Shown: positions 6,837-13,922, counted from the stretch's first letter. The stretch: 14,905 bases of DNA from an uncultured Clostridia bacterium (GCA_947569225.1 CANORX010000006.1:1-14905), one strand, 5' to 3'. Numbers and translations: made by a program. Notes: generated by a model from the letters alone, not told the origin.

Positions 6837-7722
6837 TAATTCGATTATTGTTAAGATTGTTTTGTTAGTTATTTTGGCGGTGTTTTTAATAGGTGTAATG
6901 TTGTTTTTTATGTTATCTAAATGGGGATTTGGAAGGTTTTATTTTAGTTTTGGTGATAGTAAATCTAGTGAGTTAGTGGTTAGTGAGATTTATAATGTTA
7001 GTGATGTTAAAAAGGTTGATTTGAATTTGCTAGATTCAGATGTTGATATTAAGTATAGTGATGGTAATGATATTAAGTTAGAAATATATGATAAGAATAG
7101 TAAAAATATTTTATATGGTTTAAAGGATGGTTTACTTACTGTTGATTTTGAAAGAAAGTCTATTATTTGTATTGGTTTTTGTTTTAATAATAGAAAAACA
7201 GTTTTATATATTCCTAAGGAATTTGATAAGTTTATAGAAGTTGATTCTGCAAGTGGGGATGTTAATATTGATAATTTTGTTAATGCTAATTTTGATGTTT
7301 CTACAGCGAGTGGAGACGTTAAGTTAAATGGCGCTAAAGAGGGGAGTGTTAATACTGTTAGCGGGGAAGTAAACGTACGAGATATTCCTACTTTAAGTGT
7401 AAAGACTATTAGTGGTGATATTTTTATAGAAAATGTTAATTCTTTAAATGGTAGTTCTGTTAGTGGTAGTGTTGATGTTATTAGTTTAAATGGTTTTATT
7501 AATTTTAAGACTACAAGTGGAGATTATGAATTAAAGAATATTATTTTAGAAAGTAATTCCAAGTTATCTTCAATTAGTGGAGAAGTTTTAATCGAAGGGA
7601 TTAATGAAGTTTATGTTAATACTTCAACTATTAGTGGAGAAATAGAGGTTAATACAAGTGATAGAAAGAGTGATATTGAACTTACTATTAAGACTACAAG
7701 TGGTGATATAGAAGTGAATTAA
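6826..7722 (+). CDS. Membrane-anchored DUF4097 beta-repeat protein
   Basis: This 298-residue protein has an N-terminal signal anchor (about 7-30) and an extracytoplasmic domain. Its second half (141-298) is nine imperfect repeats built around SGD/SGE/SGS turns, such as SASGDVNID, TISGDIFIE, SVSGSVDV and TISGEIEV, spaced 16-22 residues apart. This is the hallmark of the DUF4097 right-handed beta-helix-like family. The segment before it carries a Cys pair (C115, C119 in IICIGFCFNN). A function in sensing envelope or polymer stress with the overlapping XRE membrane regulator is inferred from linkage. The ATG lies within the end of the regulator gene, with AAGGAGAAGG just upstream. A terminator follows directly. 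Confidence 0.88.
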   Translation: MKNSNSIIVKIVLLVILAVFLIGVMLFFMLSKWGFGRFYFSFGDSKSSELVVSEIYNVSDVKKVDLNLLDSDVDIKYSDGNDIKLEIYDKNSKNILYGLKDGLLTVDFERKSIICIGFCFNNRKTVLYIPKEFDKFIEVDSASGDVNIDNFVNANFDVSTASGDVKLNGAKEGSVNTVSGEVNVRDIPTLSVKTISGDIFIENVNSLNGSSVSGSVDVISLNGFINFKTTSGDYELKNIILESNSKLSSISGEVLIEGINEVYVNTSTISGEIEVNTSDRKSDIELTIKTTSGDIEVN

Positions 7723-7750
7723 GCCTATGTTTTATAGGTTTTTCTTTTTC
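7721..7750 (+). terminator. Rho-independent terminator after DUF4097
   Basis: AAGCCTAT (7721-7728) pairs with ATAGGTTT (7734-7741, one G-U pair) around a five-base loop, followed by a T-rich tract (TTCTTTTTC). The stem begins at the end of the TAA stop. Confidence 0.7.
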
Positions 7751-7802
7751 ACAAAAATATCATATTAAATGTTAAATTTTGAGTTTAAAAAGTTCGTTTT
7801 TT

Positions 7803-7811
7803 TGTTATAAT
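7803..7811 (+). promoter_or_regulatory. Extended -10 promoter of the Cys-less thioredoxin-like gene
   Basis: TGT-TATAAT (7803-7811) is a perfect extended -10 box. The best -35 resemblance, TTTAAA (7784-7789), is weak. The start codon lies 29 bp downstream of the box behind AGAGGAGG. Confidence 0.6.
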
Positions 7812-7839
7812 ATTATTGTAGTTAATAAGAGGAGGTTTT

Positions 7840-8430
7840 ATGAGAAGGTTATTAATTATTATTTTATCTGTAGGATTATTGTTAATTCCTAATGTTTTTC
7901 AGGCGGCTAGTAAAGATGGTATTAAAAGTATGAATTTAGATGAGGCTCTTAAAATGGAAGGAATAGAACCTCTATATGAGAAGCTAGAAGAAAATGATAA
8001 ACAAGTTTCAGTGTATTTCTTTATGGGGCAGGGTGAAGAGAAGTCAGTTGCTTTTTTGAATTTTATAAATAGTATTTATGAGGAGTATGGTAAACAGTTT
8101 AAGTTAGTTACTTATGAGGTAGGAAGTAATCCTGATAATTCAAAGTTAATGGATAATGTTATTGATTATATTCATTCTGATGTTACTACTGTTCCTATGA
8201 TAGTTATAGGTGATATTCATTTTACTACTTATGAAGATAATGAGTCATTAAAGGAAAATATTATTAATGCTATTAAGTCTAATTATGAGAATGGTAATAA
8301 GATAGATAATGTAGAAGAAGTTTTAGTTAAGTATTATAGAAATTATGATTTTATGATATGGACAATTATTCTTTTAGTACTAGCTTTTGCTGGTGGAATG
8401 GTTTATGCTTCTTTGAAAGATAGAAAGTAA
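7840..8430 (+). CDS. Exported thioredoxin-fold membrane protein lacking cysteines
   Basis: This 196-residue protein has a signal peptide (about 1-23, cleavage plausible after FQAAS), an extracytoplasmic thioredoxin-like domain, and one C-terminal membrane helix (about 171-190) ending in SLKDRK. The first strand of the fold reads VSVYFFMGQGEEKS (57-69); in redox-active relatives the pattern is FFxGxGCPHC. The cis-proline loop TTVPMIVIG (116-124, P119) and the final GD-HFTTYE strand are kept. There is no cysteine anywhere in the protein, so it cannot be a disulfide oxidoreductase. It more likely binds a partner or has a structural role (inference). AGAGGAGG (7828-7835) four bases before the ATG fixes the start. 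It is monocistronic, with its own promoter and a bidirectional terminator. Confidence 0.8.
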   Translation: MRRLLIIILSVGLLLIPNVFQAASKDGIKSMNLDEALKMEGIEPLYEKLEENDKQVSVYFFMGQGEEKSVAFLNFINSIYEEYGKQFKLVTYEVGSNPDNSKLMDNVIDYIHSDVTTVPMIVIGDIHFTTYEDNESLKENIINAIKSNYENGNKIDNVEEVLVKYYRNYDFMIWTIILLVLAFAGGMVYASLKDRK

Positions 8431-8460
8431 AGAGATTTTAGTGTTATCTTTTTTCATGAT

Positions 8461-8498
8461 AAAACCCCACTTCTTTGTATGAACTGGGGCTTTTTTTA
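8461..8498. terminator. Bidirectional terminator between convergent genes
   Basis: CCCCA (8465-8469) pairs with TGGGG (8485-8489), extended inward by TTC/GAA across a C-C mismatch and outward by A-T pairs. It is flanked by AAAA on one side and TTTTTTT (8491-8497) on the other, so it serves both strands. It reaches the stop codon of the minus-strand YtxH gene. Confidence 0.85.
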
Positions 8499-8900
8499 AT
8501 CTTCTAAATTTGTAAGAATTTCTTCTGATATTTCTTCTGCTTTTTCTTTTAAGTCTTCAATTAAATCTTCAAATTCTTCCATTCCTTTTTTCTTTGTGTA
8601 ATTAATAAGTTTGTTTATTTTCTTAATGACTTTTTTAGCTTGTTTTTTAGCTTTTTTGTATTCAACTTCTGTGTCTAGTTTAACTATTTCTATATCTAAA
8701 TCATCTAGTTTTTTCTCTATGTATTTTTTTATGTCTTGTTTATCTAGACCTTGTAATTTTATTTTTAAATCAATAAAACTATTTTTTATTTTTTCTCTAG
8801 TTTCACTACCTTTTCTAGGTGCGAATAATACACCTGCGATTCCTCCAATAACAGCTCCTGTTCCTAATGCTGTTAATATTTTTGCTTTTTCTTTTTTCAT
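8496..8900 (-). CDS. YtxH domain-containing protein
   Basis: This 134-residue protein starts with the glycine-rich hydrophobic segment LGTGAVIGGIAGVLFAPRKGSETREKIK (about 12-39), the characteristic YtxH element, in which a short membrane-inserting helix is followed by AP(R/K)xGxETR. The remainder (40-134) is a highly charged lysine/glutamate helix, probably a long coiled coil. Members are small membrane-associated proteins linked with general stress in Bacillus; no biochemical role is established. The start is supported by AGGTG (complement of 8906-8910) five bases upstream and its own promoter. It is divergent in codon use from plus-strand genes, with more A-ending codons, as expected of the opposite strand. 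Confidence 0.85.
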   Translation of the reverse strand: MKKEKAKILTALGTGAVIGGIAGVLFAPRKGSETREKIKNSFIDLKIKLQGLDKQDIKKYIEKKLDDLDIEIVKLDTEVEYKKAKKQAKKVIKKINKLINYTKKKGMEEFEDLIEDLKEKAEEISEEILTNLED

Positions 8901-8925
8901 TAGTTCACCTACCTTTTATATTAAT

Positions 8926-8954
8926 ATTATATCATTAACTTTTGTTTTTATTAA
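8926..8954 (-). promoter_or_regulatory. Promoter of the YtxH gene
   Basis: On the minus strand, TTAATA (complement of 8949-8954) and TATAAT (complement of 8926-8931) are 17 bp apart. TGA directly before TATAAT makes it an extended -10 box. The ATG follows 25 bp downstream. Confidence 0.6.
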
Positions 8955-8978
8955 TACATTTTATAGTTATTTTACATA

Positions 8979-9010
8979 CAAAAAACGAGTTATTTTTCTT
9001 TTAGCTCGTT
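8979..9010 (-). terminator. Terminator enclosing the stop codon of the CKWC thioredoxin gene
   Basis: On the minus strand AACGAG (complement of 9005-9010) pairs with CTCGTT (complement of 8984-8989) and is followed by a U run (complement of 8980-8985). The last codons and the TAA stop (8990-8992) lie within the loop. The loop is long (15 bases), so strength is uncertain. Confidence 0.6.
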
Positions 9011-9577
9011 AAAGTAGTTTGTTAGTTTTGTTTTTAGGTTTTCTTTTTTTTCATTTGTCCAATAGTCTTTAGGTGTTATTCCACATTCTGTTATTACTGA
9101 ACTTTCGTTATCATGCCCGATTATTTTTCCATTTTTTATTATTGTAACGTCAGGTGTGTATATTTTTTTGTTTCCTTCATCATCACAAAGCATATTGTCT
9201 TCAAGTAATTTAGTTATTATTTGATAGTCTTTTGTTTCGTTTTTTCTATCATTTAATATGTCTAAATAATATATTTTTTCAACTCCAGCTTCTTTTGCTA
9301 TTTCATTTAGCATCGGAGCATATGTTTGACACCATTTACAGCTTTCAAAACCTATGAAGATTACTCCTGTTCCGTTTTTTATAAGTTCTATTATTTCAGT
9401 TGTATTAGAGTATATAAAGATGTTGTCTTTTGATACTTCAGGATATTCTTCTTTGAATTTTTCGGCATCATTTATATGGTTTTCTTCGTTTTCAAATTTT
9501 TCATATATAAATATTGGGACAGATATTATTAGTACTAAAGCTAAAAAGCCTATTAAAATTTTGCTATATTTTTTCAT
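8990..9577 (-). CDS. Membrane-anchored thioredoxin-like protein with CKWC
   Basis: This 195-residue protein has an N-terminal signal anchor (about 7-25) and an extracytoplasmic thioredoxin-fold domain. The active site is FESCKWCQTYAP with C80 and C83 at the start of the first long helix, preceded by the strand GVIFIGF. The cis-proline is P142 in IYTPDVTIIKNGKIIG. Two further cysteines, C131 and C165, are present. It is probably a thiol-disulfide exchanger or disulfide reductase acting outside the membrane, with substrates unknown. AAAGGTG precedes the ATG by about eight bases. It is transcribed alone from a promoter at 9600-9627 and is the redox-competent counterpart of the cysteine-free protein at 7840. 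Confidence 0.85.
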   Translation of the reverse strand: MKKYSKILIGFLALVLIISVPIFIYEKFENEENHINDAEKFKEEYPEVSKDNIFIYSNTTEIIELIKNGTGVIFIGFESCKWCQTYAPMLNEIAKEAGVEKIYYLDILNDRKNETKDYQIITKLLEDNMLCDDEGNKKIYTPDVTIIKNGKIIGHDNESSVITECGITPKDYWTNEKKENLKTKLTNYFNELKEK

Positions 9578-9599
9578 TATTACTTCACCTTTATATACT

Positions 9600-9627
9600 A
9601 TTATACATAAATTATTAAAAAAGACAA
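9600..9627 (-). promoter_or_regulatory. Promoter of the CKWC thioredoxin-like gene
   Basis: On the minus strand, TTGTCT (complement of 9622-9627) and TATAAT (complement of 9600-9605) are separated by 16 bp. The leader to the ATG at 9577 is short and carries AAAGGTG. Confidence 0.55.
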
Positions 9628-9676
9628 AGTGTTTTAGTAGTATTTGTTTTTTTTCATGTGGAAGTAGGTGTGGTTT

Positions 9677-10366
9677 TTGAGAAAAGCAGTTTTAGTTATT
9701 CATGGTTTTGGTGGAAGTCCTTATTCTTTAGAGTATTTGACTAGTTATTTAGAGAAATTAAATTGTTTTGATGTGTTTACTTTTATTTTACCTGGGCATT
9801 TTTATAAAAGAGATAGTATTAAGCATGAGGATTTTATTTTAGCAAGTGAGGAACGTATTAGATTACTTATTAGTTTTGGGTATAAGGATATTTTGGTTGT
9901 AGGGCATAGTATGGGTGGAGTTATTTCTTGTCATATTGCTAGTAAGTATAAAGAGGTGAAAGGGTTAGTTTTGATAGCGCCTGCTTTTCATTATTTGTCT
10001 GTTAAAGATGATGATGTAAATTTTATTGATAGTTTAAAAGATGGTGTTAGTATTATTAAGGATTATAGTTTAAATGATTTTTTTAATGGTCATGTGAAAA
10101 TAACTCCAAAAATGGTTTTAGAGTTTACTCATTTAGTTAAAGATTATTATGATACACCACAGTATGTTAGTGTTCCTACTTTGATAGTATGGGGTACTAA
10201 GGATAAAATTGTTCCTTTTAGTAGTGTGAAGTATGTTATTGATAGTTTGATGAGTGAATGTAAGAGGTTATTTTTAGTGAGAGATGCTAGTCATAATCCG
10301 TTTTTAGGTATTCGTAAGAAAGATGTATCGTTTTTAATTGGGAATTTTTTAAGAGAGTTAATTTGA
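9677..10366 (+). CDS. Alpha/beta hydrolase (carboxylesterase/lipase-like)
   Basis: The protein of 229 residues is a cytosolic serine hydrolase with no signal peptide. It begins directly with the first strand and oxyanion loop, AVLVIHGFGGSPYS. The nucleophile elbow is VVGHSMGG (S78), the acid is D176 in VWGTKDKIVP, and the histidine is H206 in DASHNP, so the catalytic triad is complete. The size and motifs resemble monoacylglycerol lipase/carboxylesterase Est30-like enzymes; the substrate is not determined. The start chosen is TTG 9677, because AGGTG (9666-9670) lies six bases upstream as in several other genes here. GTG 9668 would add MWF but overlaps that ribosome site. It ends with TGA. No clear promoter is visible in the 90-bp divergent gap. 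Confidence 0.85.
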   Translation: MRKAVLVIHGFGGSPYSLEYLTSYLEKLNCFDVFTFILPGHFYKRDSIKHEDFILASEERIRLLISFGYKDILVVGHSMGGVISCHIASKYKEVKGLVLIAPAFHYLSVKDDDVNFIDSLKDGVSIIKDYSLNDFFNGHVKITPKMVLEFTHLVKDYYDTPQYVSVPTLIVWGTKDKIVPFSSVKYVIDSLMSECKRLFLVRDASHNPFLGIRKKDVSFLIGNFLRELI

Positions 10367-10376
10367 TTTAGACATA

Positions 10377-10420
10377 AACCCATACGCGATTAGTTTATTA
10401 TCATAGATTATTATTGGGTT
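10377..10420 (+). promoter_or_regulatory. Inverted repeat overlapping the ZIP gene ribosome site
   Basis: AACCCA (10377-10382) is complementary to TGGGTT (10415-10420), with a 32-base AT-rich interval. The right arm covers the G-rich ribosome-binding stretch before ATG 10428. Pairing would hide it, but the stem is only six base pairs, so this is a tentative call. Confidence 0.25.
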
Positions 10421-10427
10421 GGTGTTT

Positions 10428-11228
10428 ATGATAGATATTTTATTAGATATGAATCCAGTTGTGTTAAGTCTACTTGCTACATTATTTACATGGGGTGTTA
10501 CTGCTTTAGGTGCTTCGTTTGTTTTCTTTTTTAAGAAAGTTAATAGAAATGTAATGGATGCAATGTTAGGGTTTGCTGCTGGTGTTATGATTGCTGCATC
10601 TTTTTGGTCTTTGTTAGATCCTGGTATAAGTCTTGCTACTGATTTAGGTAAGAATGCATGGCTTACAGCTGCGCTTGGTTTTCTTTCAGGTGGAATTCTT
10701 CTTTATATTGGAGATAAGGTTTGTAATGTTTTTATGAAGAAATTTAAGACTTCAAATAAAACTGGGTTGAAAAGAAGTTTTCTTTTGATTACTAGTATAA
10801 CTTTACACAATATTCCTGAGGGGCTTGCTGTAGGTGTTGCTTTTGGTTCGTTATATTATGGTATGACTGAGGTTGCGCTTCTTTCTGCAATGGTGTTTGC
10901 ACTTGGTATAGGTCTACAGAATTTTCCTGAAGGTAGTGCAGTTAGTTTGCCGTTAAGACGTGAGGGGTATAGTAGAAAGAAATCTTTTATGTATGGTCAG
11001 TTAAGTGGTATAGTCGAACCTATTAGTGGAGTTATAGGGGCTATTTTGGTTAGCAAGGTTCAAAGCGTTTTACCTTTTCTGTTATGTTTTGCTGCGGGCG
11101 CTATGATATATGTTGTTGTTGAAGAGTTGATTCCTGAAAGTCAAAGTAATAAGTGTAAGGATTTAATGGCTTTTTTTACTCTTATAGGTTTTACTATTAT
11201 GATGGTTTTAGATGTTGCTTTAGGTTAG
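10428..11228 (+). CDS. ZIP family divalent metal transporter
   Basis: The protein has 266 residues (ATG 10428) and about eight membrane helices. The two signature metal-site helices are present: HNIPEGLAVGVAFG (H127, E131) and QNFPEGSAVSLPLRREG (N165, E168), with a further glutamate in GIVEPISG. The loop between helices III and IV is short (KKFKTSNKTGLKRS) rather than histidine-rich. This is the ZupT-like bacterial ZIP group, which moves zinc, iron or manganese into the cytosol. The metal cannot be told from sequence. TTG 10419 and GTG 10422 are in-frame alternatives; ATG was chosen because relatives start at this short leader before TLFTWG. A stem-loop terminator follows the stop. Confidence 0.9.
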   Translation: MIDILLDMNPVVLSLLATLFTWGVTALGASFVFFFKKVNRNVMDAMLGFAAGVMIAASFWSLLDPGISLATDLGKNAWLTAALGFLSGGILLYIGDKVCNVFMKKFKTSNKTGLKRSFLLITSITLHNIPEGLAVGVAFGSLYYGMTEVALLSAMVFALGIGLQNFPEGSAVSLPLRREGYSRKKSFMYGQLSGIVEPISGVIGAILVSKVQSVLPFLLCFAAGAMIYVVVEELIPESQSNKCKDLMAFFTLIGFTIMMVLDVALG

Positions 11229-11252
11229 TGGTTTTTGCCACTTTTTCTTTTT
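11227..11252 (+). terminator. Rho-independent terminator after the ZIP gene
   Basis: AGTGG (11227-11231) pairs with CCACT (11238-11242) around TTTTTG, followed by TTTTCTTTTTA. The left arm overlaps the TAG stop. Confidence 0.6.
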
Positions 11253-11266
11253 ATTGTTTTAAAGTG

Positions 11267-11275
11267 TGGTATAAT
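11267..11275 (+). promoter_or_regulatory. Extended -10 promoter of the SDR/acyl-CoA synthetase pair
   Basis: TGG-TATAAT (11267-11275) is a perfect extended -10 box without a convincing -35. It is followed by an unusually long purine-rich leader of about 80 bases before the ATG at 11359. Confidence 0.6.
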
Positions 11276-11333
11276 TTGTTTTAGGTAGTTTAAGTAGAAG
11301 ATAAAATAAGAAGATAAAAAGAGAGGTGAAAAG

Positions 11334-11349
11334 TTGAGAATTTTCTCAA
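11334..11349 (+). promoter_or_regulatory. Perfect palindrome between ribosome site and SDR start
   Basis: TTGAGAATTTTCTCAA is a perfect 16-bp palindrome (7-bp arms, two central bases). It sits between the only good Shine-Dalgarno, GAGAGGTG (11321-11328), and the SDR ATG (11359). It could be an operator in DNA or a small hairpin in the mRNA that brings the two closer. Confidence 0.5.
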
Positions 11350-11358
11350 TATTAATTT

Positions 11359-12108
11359 ATGAAATGTTTGATTACAGGTGCCTCTTCTGGTATAGGAAGA
11401 GATATGGCTAGGATATTTAGTAATATGGGTTATCAAGTTATTATGGTTTCAAGTAATAAAGAAAGGTTAGAAAAGGCCAGTAAGGATATATGTAATTCTA
11501 GGATTTTTGTTGCTGATTTGTCTAATCAAAATGATACTGATATGTTGTGTGATTTTATTTTAAAAGAGAAACCTAATGTAGTTGTTAATAATGCAGGTTT
11601 TGGAGCTTTTGGTTTTTATGATGAGATAGATGTTAGTTTGGAAATGGATATGATAAATGTTAATGTAACTAGTGTTCATAAAATTACTAGGACATGCTTA
11701 GAATATATGGAAGGGGTTAGAGATGCTTATATTTTAAATGTCGCTTCTTCAGCAGGTTTTATGCCAGGAGGGCCTATGTTGTCCACTTATTATGCTACTA
11801 AGAGTTTTGTTAGGAGTTATACTTTAGGTATTTATAAAGAACTTAGAAAGAGAAATAAGAGTATTAATATTTCTGTGTTGTGTCCTGGTCCTGTTAATAC
11901 TAATTTTAATAATGTAGCTGGTGGTTCTTTTAGTGTTAAGGGGCTTAGTAGTGAATTTGTTAGTAAATATGCTATAAAAAAGTTATTTAAGAAAAAGGTT
12001 GTTATTGTTCCAGGTTTTACTATGAGGTTAGGGTTGTTTTTTAGTAGGTTTGTTTCAATTAGGTTTTTATTAGATATTGTTTTTAGTATTCAACATAAAA
12101 AAAGATAA
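11359..12108 (+). CDS. SDR family oxidoreductase, DltE/YqjQ-like
   Basis: This 249-residue classical short-chain dehydrogenase has the cofactor motif TGASSGIG (6-13), NNAG (77-80), the catalytic serine in VASSAG (S130/S131), YYATK (Y144, K148) and PGPVNT (176-181). The C-terminal 30 residues (about 218-243) are hydrophobic and end in HKKR, suggesting membrane association. DltE-like members often act on lipid or fatty-acyl substrates; a fatty acid synthetase-like gene follows after 32 bp, so a lipid-related reaction is inferred. The ATG has no ribosome site immediately upstream. GAGAGGTG is 31 bases away and is instead well placed for an out-of-frame TTG at 11334. Homology places the start at MKCLITGASSG. 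Confidence 0.87.
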   Translation: MKCLITGASSGIGRDMARIFSNMGYQVIMVSSNKERLEKASKDICNSRIFVADLSNQNDTDMLCDFILKEKPNVVVNNAGFGAFGFYDEIDVSLEMDMINVNVTSVHKITRTCLEYMEGVRDAYILNVASSAGFMPGGPMLSTYYATKSFVRSYTLGIYKELRKRNKSINISVLCPGPVNTNFNNVAGGSFSVKGLSSEFVSKYAIKKLFKKKVVIVPGFTMRLGLFFSRFVSIRFLLDIVFSIQHKKR

Positions 12109-12132
12109 GTTTTATTTTAGAGAGGAGTGATA

Positions 12133-12144
12133 ATGTTTTTATGA
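12133..12144 (+). other. Three-codon minigene (M-F-L) overlapping the synthetase start
   Basis: AGAGGAG (12121-12127) is five bases from ATG 12133, which reads ATG TTT TTA TGA. The TGA overlaps the in-frame synthetase ATG 12141 as ATGA. The layout suggests reinitiation, but use of this start is unproven. Confidence 0.4.
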
Positions 12145-13865
12145 AACAAAAAAATTTAAGTGATGTTAAGCCATGGATTAAGTCATATGATAAGGGAGTT
12201 CCTGGTAGTATTAAGTATCCAGATTTGATGTTATGGGAATTTATTCAGAAAGCGACTAATAGTTATCCTAGTAATCTTGCTTATGAGTATTATGGTACAA
12301 GTGTTACTTTTAGTAGATTTATGTTTGAGATAGAGGAAGTAGCTAGAAGTCTTAAGTCTATTGGAGTTAAGAGTAATGATATTGTTACTATTTGTGCACC
12401 CAATATTCCTCAGGCTATTGTTAGTTTTTATGCTGTTAATATGATAGGTGCGGTTAGTAATATGATACATCCTCTTAGTGGAGAGAAAGAGATAGAGAAT
12501 TATTTATCTATTTCTAATAGTAAGTTTGCTCTTGTGGTTGATATAGCAGCTAATAAGTTTTTGAATGTTATTGATAATACTAGTGTAGAGAAGCTAGTGG
12601 TTATGAATATACAGGATAAGATGAATAGTTTTACTAAGATTGCTTATATGTTGACTAAGGGTAGAAAAATTAGGGTTTCTTATGATGATGAAACAGTTAT
12701 TTCTTGGAATACGTTTATTGATTTTGGGTATATGTATAGTGGTAATTATGTTGTTAAGAAAAGTACTAATGATTTAGCTGTTATTTTGTATAGTGGTGGT
12801 ACTACTGGTAAACCAAAGGGGATTAAGTTATCTAATAAATGTTTTAATGCGGCTACGATGCAGACTTCTTCTATGATAAAACCTGTTAATCCTGGAGATT
12901 CTATTCTTACTATTATGCCTATTTTCCATGCTTTTGGTTTAGATGTTTGTATTCATACTCCACTTAGTTTAGGTGTTAAGTGTATTTTGATTCCAACATT
13001 TAATTATAAGAAGTTTGGTAGGTTAATTAGACAGTATAAGCCCAATTTTATTGTTGGTGTTCCTACTCTTCTTGATACTATGATAAACGATGATAGTCTT
13101 CAATGTATGGATTTGTCTTTTGTTAAGCAAATTATAACGGGTGGAGATGTTATTTCTTCTGATTTAAAGAGTAGAGTGGATAGTTTTATGAATGAGCATG
13201 GAAGTTTAGCTACTGTTAGACCTGGGTATGGTCTTACTGAGGGAAGTGGCGCTAGTTGTTTGCTTCCTGCTAGTAAGCAACCTGTTGGTAGTATAGGGGT
13301 TCCTGTTCAAGATATGATTTATAAGATTGTTGATGTTAATACAGGTGAAGAATTACCTTCTGGTTGTGAAGGAGAGATTTTGATTAGTGGTCCTAATGTT
13401 ATGCTTGGTTATTTAAATGATGAGGAAGAAACTAGTAAGGTTTTAATTAAGGATAAGTCTCTTAAAGTGTGGTTGAAGACTGGCGATATTGGAAAAATGG
13501 ATGAAGAGGGATTTGTGTATTTTGTTCAAAGGTTAAAGAGAATTATTATTTCAAATGGTTATAATATTTATCCTTGTCATGTAGAGAATGTTATTTTAAA
13601 GTCTTCTTATGTAGATAGTGTTTGTGTTGTTTCAATGCCTCATAAGTATAAAACATCAGTTGCTAAAGCTTTTATTGTTTTAAATAAAGGCGAGGAAGAT
13701 ACAGATAATATACGTTTAGAAATAAAAAAGTTATGTGAAATTTATTTGTCTAAGTATTGTGTTCCTTATGAGTTTGAGTTTAGAAAAGAGTTGCCTAAAA
13801 CCCTTTTAGGTAAGATAGATTATAAGGCTTTAGAGGAAGAGGAAAGAATGAAGTTTAATTCTTAA
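12141..13865 (+). CDS. AMP-dependent acyl-CoA synthetase (fatty acid ligase type)
   Basis: This 574-residue ANL superfamily enzyme activates a carboxylic acid with ATP to an acyl-adenylate and then, typically, to a CoA thioester. Motifs in order are: KPWIKSYDKGVP near the N-terminus, the P-loop YSGGTTGKPKG (217-227), IFHAFGLDVC, YGLTEG (363-368), TGDIG with D449, the hinge RLKRIIISNGYNIYP (464-478) and the catalytic lysine K558 in KTLLGKIDYK. The N-terminal phrase and length fit long-chain fatty acid CoA ligases; chain length cannot be read. The start has its best ribosome site 13 bases upstream, serving the M-F-L minigene better than this ATG. It is cotranscribed with the DltE-like SDR and closed by a strong terminator. 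Confidence 0.9.
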   Translation: MKQKNLSDVKPWIKSYDKGVPGSIKYPDLMLWEFIQKATNSYPSNLAYEYYGTSVTFSRFMFEIEEVARSLKSIGVKSNDIVTICAPNIPQAIVSFYAVNMIGAVSNMIHPLSGEKEIENYLSISNSKFALVVDIAANKFLNVIDNTSVEKLVVMNIQDKMNSFTKIAYMLTKGRKIRVSYDDETVISWNTFIDFGYMYSGNYVVKKSTNDLAVILYSGGTTGKPKGIKLSNKCFNAATMQTSSMIKPVNPGDSILTIMPIFHAFGLDVCIHTPLSLGVKCILIPTFNYKKFGRLIRQYKPNFIVGVPTLLDTMINDDSLQCMDLSFVKQIITGGDVISSDLKSRVDSFMNEHGSLATVRPGYGLTEGSGASCLLPASKQPVGSIGVPVQDMIYKIVDVNTGEELPSGCEGEILISGPNVMLGYLNDEEETSKVLIKDKSLKVWLKTGDIGKMDEEGFVYFVQRLKRIIISNGYNIYPCHVENVILKSSYVDSVCVVSMPHKYKTSVAKAFIVLNKGEEDTDNIRLEIKKLCEIYLSKYCVPYEFEFRKELPKTLLGKIDYKALEEEERMKFNS

Positions 13866-13894
13866 ATGTATGAGAAATTAAGTTTTATAAAATG

Positions 13895-13918
13895 AAAAAA
13901 AGTCCAGTTGGACTTTTT
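13895..13918. terminator. Bidirectional terminator between synthetase and Hsp20
   Basis: AAAAAGTCC (13897-13905) pairs perfectly with GGACTTTTT (13910-13918) around AGTT, with seven As on one flank and five Ts on the other. It ends both convergent genes. Confidence 0.88.
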
Positions 13919-13922
13919 GTGT

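Noticed and set aside
6825..7722. SGD repeats of the DUF4097 gene as a DNA-level tandem repeat
   Set aside because: The repetition is at protein level with divergent DNA and varied spacing, as usual for the family.
8611..9012. Plus-strand open frame rich in F, S, I
   Set aside because: It lies antisense over the YtxH gene, has a phenylalanine/serine-rich composition typical of the complement of a lysine-rich gene, and no ribosome site.
9354..9680. Plus-strand open frame opposite the CKWC thioredoxin gene
   Set aside because: It is the complement of a well-supported gene with a signal anchor, active site, promoter and terminator on the minus strand.
12231..12470. Minus-strand open frame rich in N, T, I
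   Set aside because: It is antisense within the acyl-CoA synthetase, has low-complexity composition and no start signals.
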